Program-made: the position numbers and the translations under genes
Origin: Paraburkholderia tagetis
GTDB taxonomy: Bacteria > Pseudomonadota > Gammaproteobacteria > Burkholderiales > Burkholderiaceae
Assembly: GCF_022213065.1 (NCBI RefSeq)
Contig: NZ_JAKLJA010000024.1
Location: forward strand, 5,336 to 69,335
Length of the DNA stretch: 64,000 bases
Reading direction: 5' to 3'
In this document: positions 33,927-42,644 of the stretch, piece after piece
Numbering within the stretch: position 1 is the first letter of the stretch
How the letters are laid out: each line of letters opens with the position of its first letter
Notes under the pieces: model-generated
Told to the model about the DNA's origin: nothing
Database searches by the model: none
Seen by the model: the letters and a program-made list of their open reading frames with translations, nothing else

Positions 33927-34813
33927 TGGCCGCGCTCGGGATGCACGCGCGCCCCTTCGGACGCCCACACGCGCACAACTTTCCGCTCGGACGCTTGCGC
34001 GGCTGGCTGCCCTTGCACGCGTGGAGCGGCCGGCGGCGCGTCGCTGTTGCTGCGGTGCTGGGCGTATTCACCGCGTGCCTGGCGGGCGGCGCGTGCGCGG
34101 TTCTCGACGTAGCCGGCGCTCAGGCAGCGCACGCGGCGCTTGCCGATGCCAAAGCGCGGCTCGCGGGCGCGCAGCAAACGCTGGCGCGTCTGCCGGCCTT
34201 GCAGCGCGATGCGCAAGACGCGCCGCAGCGGCGAGAGGGCAGCGCCGCCGGCGACATTCGCAGCGTCTCGCAGCTTGCGGCGCAGGCCGGACTCGTGCTG
34301 ATCGCGCTGGAGCCAGCGGCTGCGGGCGGCACCCCGGCGCAGGCGTTCCGCACGACGAAGCTGATCGCGCTGGGCAGCTTCGGGCAACTCCGTGCTTTCC
34401 TCGAAGGACTCGCGACGTTGCCCGAGCTTGCTGTGCCTGTGGAGCTATCGGTCAAGCATAGCGGCGGTGGCCTTGCAATTTCGGCCATGCTGCAAGTGTT
34501 CGACGGACTGCCCGCCATCGCCTTCGCGCGCAAGGACGAAGAAGGCGGCGCGCCCGCCGACCCGTTCGCGAGTGGATTCGCCGGCGGTCAGGGTGCCGTG
34601 GGGATGCAGGGCGGTGCTGCGATGCGTTTGTCGGGCATGCTGGTTGAGCGCGGGCGAGCGGTTGCCCTTGTCGAAACCGCCGAAGGCACGGTGGCTGTGC
34701 AGACCGGCGCCACGCTTGCGGGCGCACAGGTGTCCAGCGTGGATCCGATGCGCGTCGTGCTTTCACTCGACGGCACGACGCACACCGTGAACTGGGCGGA
34801 GGACGCCAAATGA
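33923..34813 (+). CDS. PilO-PilP fusion protein
   Basis: The 296-residue protein looks like two pilus-alignment proteins joined. Residues 1-200 resemble PilO: membrane helix (about 38-60), coiled coil, and periplasmic domain with TTKLIALGSFGQLRAFLEGL. Residues 212-296 resemble the PilP HR domain: a DPF motif (213-215), then MRLSGMLVERGRAVALVETA and EGTVAVQTGATLAGAQV. No separate pilP follows; pilQ starts at the overlapping ATGA. Separate PilO and PilP are the rule in most type IV pilus operons. The domain reading is mine and needs a profile search. Confidence 0.7.
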   Translation: MMAALGMHARPFGRPHAHNFPLGRLRGWLPLHAWSGRRRVAVAAVLGVFTACLAGGACAVLDVAGAQAAHAALADAKARLAGAQQTLARLPALQRDAQDAPQRREGSAAGDIRSVSQLAAQAGLVLIALEPAAAGGTPAQAFRTTKLIALGSFGQLRAFLEGLATLPELAVPVELSVKHSGGGLAISAMLQVFDGLPAIAFARKDEEGGAPADPFASGFAGGQGAVGMQGGAAMRLSGMLVERGRAVALVETAEGTVAVQTGATLAGAQVSSVDPMRVVLSLDGTTHTVNWAEDAK

Positions 34814-36516
34814 AATTCGGGCAACCGGTACGTCTTGGCGCGGGCCTGTCGTGGCGCTCATGTGGAGCTTCGGATCCCGCGCGTCGCACGAACTATTTGA
34901 TGAGCTGTGTGCTTGCATGGATTGCGCAGGCTGCGTCGCTCGCACAAGGCGCCGTGCCGCCGCCGCTGCCGGCATGGAGCCAAGCCGCCACGCCGGTTGC
35001 GCGTTACGAGGCGCCACCACTTCCATCGCTACCGCCGGGTGGGATGGGCGGCGATGCCGATGTCCCGTCAGGCTGGGTCGCGAACCCGTTCACGCCCGAA
35101 AACGGCGCAGGCGCGGCTTCGCTACCCGGTAGTGCGGAGGGCGAGGGCACCGATCCAGCGGCGCCGCGCGCGGCAGCAGCGTCTGCGTCGGCGGTTGGCG
35201 CGGGCGCGACTTTGCCGGAAACGTCGCAGCCGCTTGAAGGGCCGCCCGTGCCGCTGCGTGCGCCCGCCCGCCTGAGTGGCGCGGCCGCTGACGATGACGG
35301 CCTGCCGCCCGACCGGCCGATCTCGCTCAATTTTCAGCGCGCGGAGCTAACGGCAGTGCTGCACGCGTTCGCCCAGTTCACAAAGCTGAACATCGTCGCA
35401 AGCGAGCGCGTGCGCGGCCAGGTCACGTTGCGCCTCGATCGCGTACCCTGGCGTGCCGCATTCGATCTGCTGCTCGTGTCCAACGGCCTCGCCATGGAGC
35501 GCACCGGCCGCGTGCTTTGGGTCGCGCCCGTGGCGGACCTTGCGGCGCGCGAGCGCCAAATGTTCGAAGCGCACGCGCGTGCCGCCGAGCTGGAGCCGCT
35601 TGCGAGCCGAACCTTCGAGCTTCAGTACGCGCGCGCGGAGGATCTGCGCCGGCTCCTCACCGGCTCCGGCACGCAGCGTGCGCTTTCGAAGCGCGGTGCC
35701 GCCGTGGCGGACGCGCGCACGAATCTGCTATTCGTCACGGATTTGCCGGCGCGCCTCGACCAGATCGCCGGGCTCATCCGTCGGCTCGACGCGCCCGCGC
35801 GCCAGGTGCTGATCGAAGCGCGCATCGTCGAAGGCGACGAAGGCCTGTCGCGCGAATTGGGCGTGCGGCTCGGGCTCTACCCGACCGATCCGGACGGCGT
35901 TGCGCGCGGGTTGCACGGCAGCGCGGTCGGCACGGTCTACGACTTGCCAGCAGGGCCGCTCTCCGGCTTCGACGCTGCGCAACTCGGCCTCACGCTGCTG
36001 GCCGCGGGCGCGACGCGCCTGCTCGACGTCGAACTGAGTGCGCTGGAAGCCGAGGGGCGCGGGCGGGTGGTGTCGAGTCCGCGTGTCGTGACCGCCGACC
36101 GCACCAAGGCCGTCGTCGAGCAAGGCACCGAGCTGCCGTATCAGGCCAAGGTCGGGCAGGGCGTTTCGGGCGTGCAATTTCGTCGCGCCACGCTGAAGCT
36201 GGAGGTCGAGCCGCAGATCACGCCAGATGGCCGCGTGATTCTCGATCTCGACGTGGCCAAGGACAGCGTGGGCGAGCAGACCGCCGCGGGGCCGGCGATT
36301 CACACCAAGCACGTGCAGACGCGGGTGGAGATCGAGGATGGCGGAACGGTCTCGATTGGGGGTATCGACGCGACCGACGACCGGGACGATGTGACGCGCG
36401 TCCCGCTCCTGGGCAAAATACCGTTTCTGGGCGCGCTTTTTTCACATCGCGCGCACCGTGACAGACGCAGCGAACTGGTGGTGCTCATCACGCCGCGCGT
36501 AGTCAGCGGGGATTGA
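34810..36516 (+). CDS. pilQ: Secretin PilQ-like outer-membrane channel
   Basis: PilQ forms the outer-membrane gate for type IV pili or DNA uptake. The 568-residue protein has a Pro/Ala-rich linker (about 50-165), an STN-type domain (ISLNFQRAELTAVLHAFAQF), a secretin N domain (RTFELQYARAEDLRRLLTGS) and the secretin core (GRVVSSPRVVTADRTKAVVE; VPLLGKIPFLGALF). It lacks clear AMIN domains and is shorter than the usual 700-residue PilQ. From the overlapping ATG the signal peptide is poor; ATG 34900 (MSCVLAWIAQAASLAQG) gives a better one. Confidence 0.86.
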   Translation: MKFGQPVRLGAGLSWRSCGASDPARRTNYLMSCVLAWIAQAASLAQGAVPPPLPAWSQAATPVARYEAPPLPSLPPGGMGGDADVPSGWVANPFTPENGAGAASLPGSAEGEGTDPAAPRAAAASASAVGAGATLPETSQPLEGPPVPLRAPARLSGAAADDDGLPPDRPISLNFQRAELTAVLHAFAQFTKLNIVASERVRGQVTLRLDRVPWRAAFDLLLVSNGLAMERTGRVLWVAPVADLAARERQMFEAHARAAELEPLASRTFELQYARAEDLRRLLTGSGTQRALSKRGAAVADARTNLLFVTDLPARLDQIAGLIRRLDAPARQVLIEARIVEGDEGLSRELGVRLGLYPTDPDGVARGLHGSAVGTVYDLPAGPLSGFDAAQLGLTLLAAGATRLLDVELSALEAEGRGRVVSSPRVVTADRTKAVVEQGTELPYQAKVGQGVSGVQFRRATLKLEVEPQITPDGRVILDLDVAKDSVGEQTAAGPAIHTKHVQTRVEIEDGGTVSIGGIDATDDRDDVTRVPLLGKIPFLGALFSHRAHRDRRSELVVLITPRVVSGD

Positions 36517-36685
36517 ATGAGGGCCGCAGGCGTAAGATGCAGGGTTTGGCCGCAAATTAATACAGCGCCTGATCCAGTGCCACGAGGGCTCCTGAAAGGG
36601 GCCTGACCATGGGCGCCGCAGGCTCGACAACGCCGTCGCTTTGCCAGTAAGCTGCGGCACCAACCTTTCGTAGGAAACGCTGCAA

Positions 36686-37234
36686 GTGCGGGACGCAAAC
36701 GCCAATGTATTTTTCGTAGGGCTCATGGGCGCCGGCAAGACGACCGTGGGCCGGGCGGTCGCGCGCCGGCTTGAGCGTTCGTTTTTCGACTCCGATCACG
36801 AGATCGAGGCGCGCACGGGCGCGCGCATTCCGGTGATCTTCGAGCTGGAAGGCGAGGCGGGCTTTCGCGAGCGCGAAGCGCATATGATCGACGAGCTCAG
36901 TGCGCGCGAAGGCATCGTGCTGGCCACGGGCGGCGGCGCCGTGCTGCGGCCCGAGAACCGCGCGGTGCTCAAGGAGCGGGGTTTCGTGGTCTATCTGCGC
37001 GCGCATCCGCACGACCTCTGGCTGCGCACGCGCCGCGACAAGAACCGGCCGCTCCTGCAGACCGAAGATCCCAAGGGGCGTCTCGAAGCGCTCTACGCGC
37101 AGCGCGATCCGCTTTATCGCGAGGTCGCCGACTTCGTGATCGAGACCGGCCGGCCATCGGTGAACGGCCTCGTCAACATGGTGTTGATGCAGCTCGACAT
37201 GGCCGGCGTCGCTCGAACCCCGGCGCGCGAGTAG
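36686..37234 (+). CDS. aroK: Shikimate kinase
   Basis: AroK phosphorylates shikimate in the chorismate pathway. The 182-residue protein starts with GTG (36686) and has the P-loop LMGAGKTTVG, the shikimate-binding FFDSDHEIE and ATGGGAV, and the lid RDKNRPLL. AGGAAA lies upstream of the GTG. It is 33 bases before aroB, forming the standard aroKB pair behind the secretin gene. Confidence 0.96.
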   Translation: MRDANANVFFVGLMGAGKTTVGRAVARRLERSFFDSDHEIEARTGARIPVIFELEGEAGFREREAHMIDELSAREGIVLATGGGAVLRPENRAVLKERGFVVYLRAHPHDLWLRTRRDKNRPLLQTEDPKGRLEALYAQRDPLYREVADFVIETGRPSVNGLVNMVLMQLDMAGVARTPARE

Positions 37235-37276
37235 GGCGTTCCTGCTCGCGCCACCCATCCTGAACGAATGCCTCGC

Positions 37277-38359
37277 ATGATTACCGTCAACGTCGAACTG
37301 GGCGACCGCGCCTACCCCATCCACATCGGCACCGACCTCATCGGCCAGACGGCGCTGTTCGCGCCGCATATCGCCGGCCAGTCGGTGACCATCGTCACCA
37401 ATACCGTGGTCGAGCCGCTGTACGGCGAGAAGCTGCGCGCCGCGCTCGCGCCGCTCGGCAAGGACGTGCATACAGTCGTGCTGCCCGATGGCGAGGCGTA
37501 CAAGAACTGGGAAACGCTCAATCAGATCTTCGACGCGCTGCTTACCTCGCGCGCCGACCGCAAGACCACGCTGATCGCGCTGGGCGGCGGCGTGACCGGC
37601 GACATGACGGGTTTCGCGGCTGCCTGCTACATGCGCGGCGTGCCGTTCATCCAGGTGCCCACGACGCTGCTCTCGCAGGTCGATTCGTCGGTGGGCGGCA
37701 AGACCGGCATCAATCATCCGCTCGGCAAGAACATGATCGGCGCGTTCTATCAGCCGCAGGCCGTGATCGCCGATATCGGCGCGCTGCGCACGCTGCCGGC
37801 GCGCGAGCTGGCGGCAGGCGTGGCCGAGGTCATCAAGACCGGGGCGATCGCGGACGCCGAATTCTTCGAATGGATCGAGGCGAACGTCGAGGCGCTCAAC
37901 CGCTGCGAGCCCGAAGCGCTCGCGCACGCGGTGAAGCGCTCGTGCGAGATCAAGGCGTCGGTGGTGGCCGCCGACGAGCGCGAAGGCGGCCTGCGCGCGA
38001 TCCTCAACTTCGGCCACACGTTCGGTCACGCGATTGAAGCGGGTCTCGGCTATGGTGAATGGCTGCACGGCGAGGCCGTGGGCTGCGGCATGGTGATGGC
38101 GGCCGATCTTTCGGTGCGTCTCGGCATGCTCGACGAAGCGTCGCGGGAGCGGCTCGTGCGCGTGGTGAAGGCGGCGAAGCTGCCCATCGAGGGCCCCGCG
38201 CTCGGCGCCGGGCGCTATGTCGAACTCATGCAGGTCGACAAGAAGGCCGAGGGCGGCGCGATCAAGTTCATCCTGCTCGAGCGCTTCGGGCAGACGCATA
38301 TCGGCCGTGCGCCCGACGAAGCCGTGCAGGCGACGCTCTCCGCCACTGTGAAAGGCTGA
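37277..38359 (+). CDS. aroB: 3-dehydroquinate synthase
   Basis: AroB converts DAHP to 3-dehydroquinate using NAD and a metal. The protein is 360 residues from ATG 37277 (MITVNVELGDRAYPIHI); an ATG three codons earlier at 37268 is an alternative. Motifs include LPDGEAYKNW, LGGGVTGDMTGFAAA, TTLLSQVDSSVGGKTGINH and the metal-binding NFGHTFGHAIE. A GC hairpin (38367-38372 with 38379-38384) follows the stop. Confidence 0.95.
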   Translation: MITVNVELGDRAYPIHIGTDLIGQTALFAPHIAGQSVTIVTNTVVEPLYGEKLRAALAPLGKDVHTVVLPDGEAYKNWETLNQIFDALLTSRADRKTTLIALGGGVTGDMTGFAAACYMRGVPFIQVPTTLLSQVDSSVGGKTGINHPLGKNMIGAFYQPQAVIADIGALRTLPARELAAGVAEVIKTGAIADAEFFEWIEANVEALNRCEPEALAHAVKRSCEIKASVVAADEREGGLRAILNFGHTFGHAIEAGLGYGEWLHGEAVGCGMVMAADLSVRLGMLDEASRERLVRVVKAAKLPIEGPALGAGRYVELMQVDKKAEGGAIKFILLERFGQTHIGRAPDEAVQATLSATVKG

Positions 38360-38524
38360 GTTTGACGGCCCGTATCAGCGGGCCTGAGCGAGTGGCTTCG
38401 AGCGGCTTCGAACGGCTTGGGCGCATGGCCTGAGCGAATGATTGGGGCGAACGGCTCGAGCGAGCGCGGCCCGCGCCCACGAGGCTGCGCGGCCGCTCAC
38501 CATGTGATTCTTGCGGAGGAACCG

Positions 38525-39919
38525 TTGAGCGACACCCGCAGCGACATCAAAGGCGAATATCCAGGTAAGCGCGCAGTTAGCTGTGCCGGCGAGCGCGAAG
38601 ACGGCCATGCCGGCACTGGCTCGGGCACCGCAACCAGCGCGAAAGCTGGCACGAAATCCGGCGCCAAAGCCATCGATGCGGCAACCCGTGCCGGCGAGCC
38701 TGGCGGTACAAACCACGGTACGAACCGGACAAATGACGCCGGATCGCAGAGCGTGGCCCACGCGCCGCATGCGCACGCGATGCTCGGCGATCTCGACGCA
38801 GGGCTCGCGCCTTATGCGGCGCATTCCTCACAATCGCGCGGCCGCCGCTTTGCCGAGCCGCCCCCGGCCGCGCGCAGCGAGTTCCAGCGCGATCGTGACC
38901 GCATCGTCCATTCCACGGCGTTCCGGCGGCTCGAATACAAGACCCAGGTGTTCGTGAACCACGAGGGCGACCTCTTTCGCACGCGGCTCACGCACAGCCT
39001 CGAAGTCGCGCAGATCGCGCGCTCGGTCGCCCGCAACCTGCGCGTGAACGAGGATCTCGTCGAGGCCATTTCGCTCGCACACGACCTCGGCCATACGCCG
39101 TTCGGCCATGCCGGCCAGGACGCGCTCAACGAATGCATGCGCGAGCACGGTGGCTTCGAGCACAACTTGCAGAGTCTCGCCGTCGTCGACGAACTCGAGG
39201 AGCACTATGGCGCATTCGATGGCCTGAATCTGTGCTTCGAGACGCGCGAAGGCATCCTCAAGCATTGCTCGCGCGAGCACGCGCGGCATCTGGGCGAATT
39301 GGGCGAACGTTTTCTGCTCGGGCGTCAGCCCTCGCTCGAGGCGCAGATCGCCAACATCGCCGACGAAATCGCCTACAACAATCACGACGTGGACGACGGG
39401 CTGCGCTCCGGCCTCCTCACCATCGAGCAGCTCGCCGAGGTCGAACTCTGGCAGGCGCATTACGAAGCCGCGCGCGCAGAGTATCCGCAGATAGAAGGGC
39501 GGCGCCTCGTGCACGAGACCGTGCGGCGCATCATCAACACGCTGATCGTCGACTTGATCGACGAGACGAGCCGCAATCTCGCGAGGTTCGCGCCGCAATC
39601 GCTCGATGACGTGCGTGCCGCACCGGCCATCGTCGCGCACAGCGAGCGCGTTGCGGTCCAGGCAGCCGCGCTCAAGCGGTTTCTGTACCGCAACCTGTAC
39701 CGGCATTACCAGGTGATGCGCATGGCGAACAAGGCGCGACGCGTGGTGAAGGGGCTTTTCGAGGCGTTTTCCGACGATCCGCGTCTGTTGCCGCCCGCGT
39801 ATCAAACGCACGACGAAGCGTCGCAGCCGCGCCAGATCGCGCATTACATCGCGGGCATGACCGACCGCTACGCGCTCAAGGAGTACCGGCGCCTTTTCGT
39901 CGTGTCCGACGACGTTTGA
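38525..39919 (+). CDS. dGTPase-like deoxynucleoside triphosphohydrolase with N-terminal extension
   Basis: The HD-domain core hydrolyses dNTPs to deoxynucleoside and triphosphate. Motifs are RTRLTHSLEVAQIARSV, the metal-binding AHDLGHTPFGHAG and IADEIAYNNHDVDDG. The core begins near ATG 38780 (MLGDLDAGLAPYA, about 379 residues). A TTG at 38525, after a near-perfect GGAGGA (38514-38519), opens the same frame 85 codons earlier and encodes a Gly/Thr/Ala-rich leader, giving 464 residues. I favour the TTG because 38780 has no comparable ribosome-binding site. The gene closes the pil-aro-dgt run. Confidence 0.85.
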   Translation: MSDTRSDIKGEYPGKRAVSCAGEREDGHAGTGSGTATSAKAGTKSGAKAIDAATRAGEPGGTNHGTNRTNDAGSQSVAHAPHAHAMLGDLDAGLAPYAAHSSQSRGRRFAEPPPAARSEFQRDRDRIVHSTAFRRLEYKTQVFVNHEGDLFRTRLTHSLEVAQIARSVARNLRVNEDLVEAISLAHDLGHTPFGHAGQDALNECMREHGGFEHNLQSLAVVDELEEHYGAFDGLNLCFETREGILKHCSREHARHLGELGERFLLGRQPSLEAQIANIADEIAYNNHDVDDGLRSGLLTIEQLAEVELWQAHYEAARAEYPQIEGRRLVHETVRRIINTLIVDLIDETSRNLARFAPQSLDDVRAAPAIVAHSERVAVQAAALKRFLYRNLYRHYQVMRMANKARRVVKGLFEAFSDDPRLLPPAYQTHDEASQPRQIAHYIAGMTDRYALKEYRRLFVVSDDV

Positions 39920-40049
39920 GCCGACCGCGTTCAGGTCGACTGCGTCCGAGCCGGCCGCACCTATGCAGGCCGCACCTGAGCCGGCCGCACCTGAATCCCT
40001 CGCGGGCGGCACGCCGCGAACCCTCGGTCTGGAATCTGGAGTCCAAACA

Positions 40050-40808
40050 ATGAAAAACTGGCCGTATCCGCGCGTTGCCGCGCATCGCGGCGGCGGGACG
40101 CTCGCGCCCGAGAACACGCTGGCGGGCTTCTGTGTAGGCGCCGGCTTTGGGCACACGATGGTGGAGTTCGACGCCAAGCTCTCGGCCGACAACATCGCGT
40201 TTCTGCTTCACGACGACACGGTCGAGCGCACCTCGAACGGGCGCGGCGCGGCGGCGCAACTGCGTTATGCGCAGATCGCGGCGTTCGATGCGGGTAGCTG
40301 GTGCGATCCGCGCTTCGAAGGCGAGCACATGCCCACGCTGGCCGAGGCGGCGCAGTGTTGCCGCGAGGAAGGGCTGGCGGCGAACGTGGAAATCAAGCCG
40401 TGTCCGGGCCGGGAGGTGGAGACGGGCCGTATCGTCGGAGGAGAGACGGCGCGGCTATGGCGCACGCCGGGGCGGGGTGAGGCGGCGCAGCCGCTGCTTT
40501 CCTCGTTCTCGTTCGAGGCGCTCGCGGCGGCGCGCGACGCTGCGCCGGATCTGCCGCGCGGCTTGCTGGTCGAGCGCGTGCCCGACGACTGGCGCGAGCA
40601 GACGGCGGCGCTCGGCTGTGTTTCGTTGCATGCGAGCGACCGGTATCTGGACGAGGCGCTCGTTCGCCGCATCAAGGACGCCGGCCTTTTCATTCTCGCC
40701 TACACGGTGAACGACCTCGAACGCGCGCGCCTGCTCGTGAGCTGGGGCGTGGACACCGTCTGTACCGACCGGATCGACCTGATCGGGCCGCACGCGCTCG
40801 ACGGATAG
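40050..40808 (+). CDS. ugpQ: Glycerophosphodiester phosphodiesterase (UgpQ-like)
   Basis: This cytoplasmic-type GDPD hydrolyses glycerophosphodiesters to glycerol-3-phosphate and alcohol. The protein is 252 residues from ATG 40050, eight bases after GGAG. It has the catalytic set AAHRGGGTLAPENT, EFDAKLSADN, LLHDDTVERTSNG and NVEIKPCPG, with the TIM-barrel end LAYTVNDLERARLLV. No signal peptide is present. The stretch 39918-40000 just upstream contains repeated GCCGGCCGCACCT units. Confidence 0.93.
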   Translation: MKNWPYPRVAAHRGGGTLAPENTLAGFCVGAGFGHTMVEFDAKLSADNIAFLLHDDTVERTSNGRGAAAQLRYAQIAAFDAGSWCDPRFEGEHMPTLAEAAQCCREEGLAANVEIKPCPGREVETGRIVGGETARLWRTPGRGEAAQPLLSSFSFEALAAARDAAPDLPRGLLVERVPDDWREQTAALGCVSLHASDRYLDEALVRRIKDAGLFILAYTVNDLERARLLVSWGVDTVCTDRIDLIGPHALDG

Positions 40809-40889
40809 CGCGGCTTCAGGCCCGCCTCACCAAGGGGCGATCGGGGCGCGCAGGGGCGTCTTGCCAAACCGCCGCGCGCAGCAGCCGGG

Positions 40890-40929
40890 GCCGCAAGCCT
40901 GTCGACACAGACTGTCGGGGGCTTGCGGC
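40890..40929. terminator. GC-rich hairpin between ugpQ and DUF883 gene
   Basis: GCCGCAAGCC (40890-40899) pairs perfectly with GGCTTGCGGC (40920-40929). There is no T run on either strand. It lies between two converging genes and may end both transcripts. Confidence 0.45.
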
Positions 40930-40942
40930 GCACGATGCGGCC

Positions 40943-41320
40943 TTAGCGCAGGCGCGAGAGAAGCGCGCCTGTCACCAGCGCGATGCCGCCTACGATGGCA
41001 ATCGCTTGCCACGGGTTGGCGTGCACGTAGTCATCGGCCTGGGTCATGGCTGCGTCGGTGCGCTCGCGTGCCGAGGCGCGCGCGACTTCGAGGCGCTCGC
41101 GCGCGGAGTCCAGACGCTTGCGGATGTCGGCGCGCAGCGCTGCGGCATCGGCTTGGGTGCCTTCGCCCAGCGTGGTTTCCAGTTCGGCGAGCAAATCCCG
41201 CAGTTCTTCGGCGATGTCGGCGGCTGCGCCGCGACCGCGGCGTGCAATGCGCCGCGCGTGGCGGCCCGTGCGCGTCCAGGATTCTCCGATGGCGTCTCGC
41301 GTATTCGGGAATGCGCTCAT
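40943..41320 (-). CDS. DUF883 family membrane-anchored protein (ElaB/YqjD-like)
   Basis: The 125-residue protein starts at ATG 41320 with GGAG seven bases upstream. Residues 25-95 form a charged amphipathic coiled coil (RDLLAELETTLGEGTQADAA; RKRLDSARERLEVARA) and the C-terminus is a single membrane helix after HANPWQ (AIAIVGGIALVTGALLSRL). In E. coli YqjD and ElaB are tail-anchored inner-membrane proteins that bind stationary-phase ribosomes. The same role here is inference. Confidence 0.85.
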   Translation of the reverse strand: MSAFPNTRDAIGESWTRTGRHARRIARRGRGAAADIAEELRDLLAELETTLGEGTQADAAALRADIRKRLDSARERLEVARASARERTDAAMTQADDYVHANPWQAIAIVGGIALVTGALLSRLR

Positions 41321-41736
41321 GAATGGCTCCGTCATTGAAAACACAGGGTAGAGGGCTCGCGGCGCCCACGAAAAGGGGGGGCGGCGAGGACAGGAGTTCG
41401 AGTATTGCGCATTTCGGGTGCCCGGCGCGCCAGGGTGTACAGGCGGCATGGCACGCAAGCCGGCCCGGCGAGCTCGGTCTGGCGGGGCCTCGCCGTCTGC
41501 GTGGACGTTCCGGGACGGCAATTCGGCGCGTCTTGTTTGCGACAATTGATTACGGGGACAGCACGGTTTTTCCGAGAGGCATAGAATCAAGAAAAGCCGA
41601 TCCGAATGTCAGAAGTGTTCGCTGTTGATGTAAGGGACGGGGCGGCGGGAACTGCCGCCCTCCGTCGGTCGCCACGAGGGTGGACGGAGAGCAGGGCAGG
41701 CGGAAGCTGAGGCGGTGTTCGGAAGCGCGAGGGCGC
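41321..41736. other. 416-bp gap between DUF883 gene and ompW
   Basis: This is the upstream region of the DUF883 gene and the downstream region of ompW (both on -). A hairpin GGGCGGC (41640-41646) with GCCGCCC (41654-41660) lies 77 bp after the ompW stop, without a U tract. No clear promoter or supported gene is seen; an open + frame at 41323-41628 has no recognisable product. Confidence 0.5.
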
Positions 41737-42456
41737 TCAGAAGTTGTAGCCGACTTTCAGGAAGGTGACGAGCGGGTTCAGATGGATCTTGGCTTCGGAA
41801 CGGCGCTCGGTGTGCAGCTGGTTGTTGACGGTGGTGTCGAACGAAGCAATCACGCTGATCGGAATGTACGAGAGCGAGAAACCGGCAAACCAGTGCTTGG
41901 TGAAGTTGTAGTTGAAGCCCACATTAAATACGGGTGCCCAGGAACGATCCGTCGAAACACTGGTCGGACCCCCAAGTACGCCTTGCTCGAATCTGGAGTT
42001 CGTGATGTGCGCATCGGTGAACCAGGTGTAGGTGAAACCGAGGCCGGCATAGGGACGGAATTTTGCGTCAGGCTTGTTGAAGTAGTACTTGAGCAACAGT
42101 GCCGGGCTCCACAGGCGTGCTTCGCCCACCTTGCCGAACTGGCTGAAGCTGCCGCCGCCGGAAAGATCGAACTTCGGCGGGATGCCCAGTTCGGCTTCGG
42201 TTGCGATGTTATCGGTAATGAAGTAGCCGATGGAAAGACCCAGGGTGTCGGCAGTGCTGATGCTGGCGCCCGTATTCGGAATAGCCATGTTGACGGGCGT
42301 GCCGCCTACGCTATCGATTTTGAGCGGGTCGCTGCTGTCTTGCGGCGCGAAATGGAACCACCCCGTTGTAACGTAGAAGGTGTTGGCCGATTGTGCGTAA
42401 GCCCCCGACACGCAGGCGAGTGCGGCGGTCGCTGCCAGCGCCTGTTTTAATTTCAT
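41737..42456 (-). CDS. ompW: OmpW family outer-membrane protein
   Basis: OmpW is an eight-stranded beta-barrel with a hydrophobic channel. The 239-residue product has a signal peptide (cut near GAYA/QS), alternating beta strands such as YAGLGFTYTWF and FNVGFNYNFTKHWFAGFSL, and the terminal aromatic KVGYNF typical of barrels recognised by BamA. GGAGGAG lies well placed before the ATG. The divergent region to 42645 has a GTTTG-TTG-CAAAC inverted repeat upstream. Confidence 0.92.
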   Translation of the reverse strand: MKLKQALAATAALACVSGAYAQSANTFYVTTGWFHFAPQDSSDPLKIDSVGGTPVNMAIPNTGASISTADTLGLSIGYFITDNIATEAELGIPPKFDLSGGGSFSQFGKVGEARLWSPALLLKYYFNKPDAKFRPYAGLGFTYTWFTDAHITNSRFEQGVLGGPTSVSTDRSWAPVFNVGFNYNFTKHWFAGFSLSYIPISVIASFDTTVNNQLHTERRSEAKIHLNPLVTFLKVGYNF

Positions 42457-42644
42457 ATATGTGCTCCTCCATGAAAGGCCCGCTCATTATGAACACAACG
42501 TTTGCAACAAACCATACAAGACCGCTAGAGCTTTCTCCCTAAGCGCCGCGAGCGTTCCGCTCGAGCCGCAAAGCCCGCGAGAATGAGCGCTGGCGCGGTT
42601 TGGCGGGCATGCGGGTATTCACTAACGTACCAGGAAAATCGAGC

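Noticed and set aside
32167..36516. A type II secretion system instead of a pilus operon
   Set aside because: The PilM-like actin fold plus NLLPWR PilN motif and the position before aroKB match the type IV pilus/DNA-uptake layout; no gsp-type ATPase or pseudopilin is present.
41323..41628. A 101-codon plus-strand frame upstream of the DUF883 gene
   Set aside because: Arg/Pro-rich composition, no ribosome-binding site and no similarity that I recognise.
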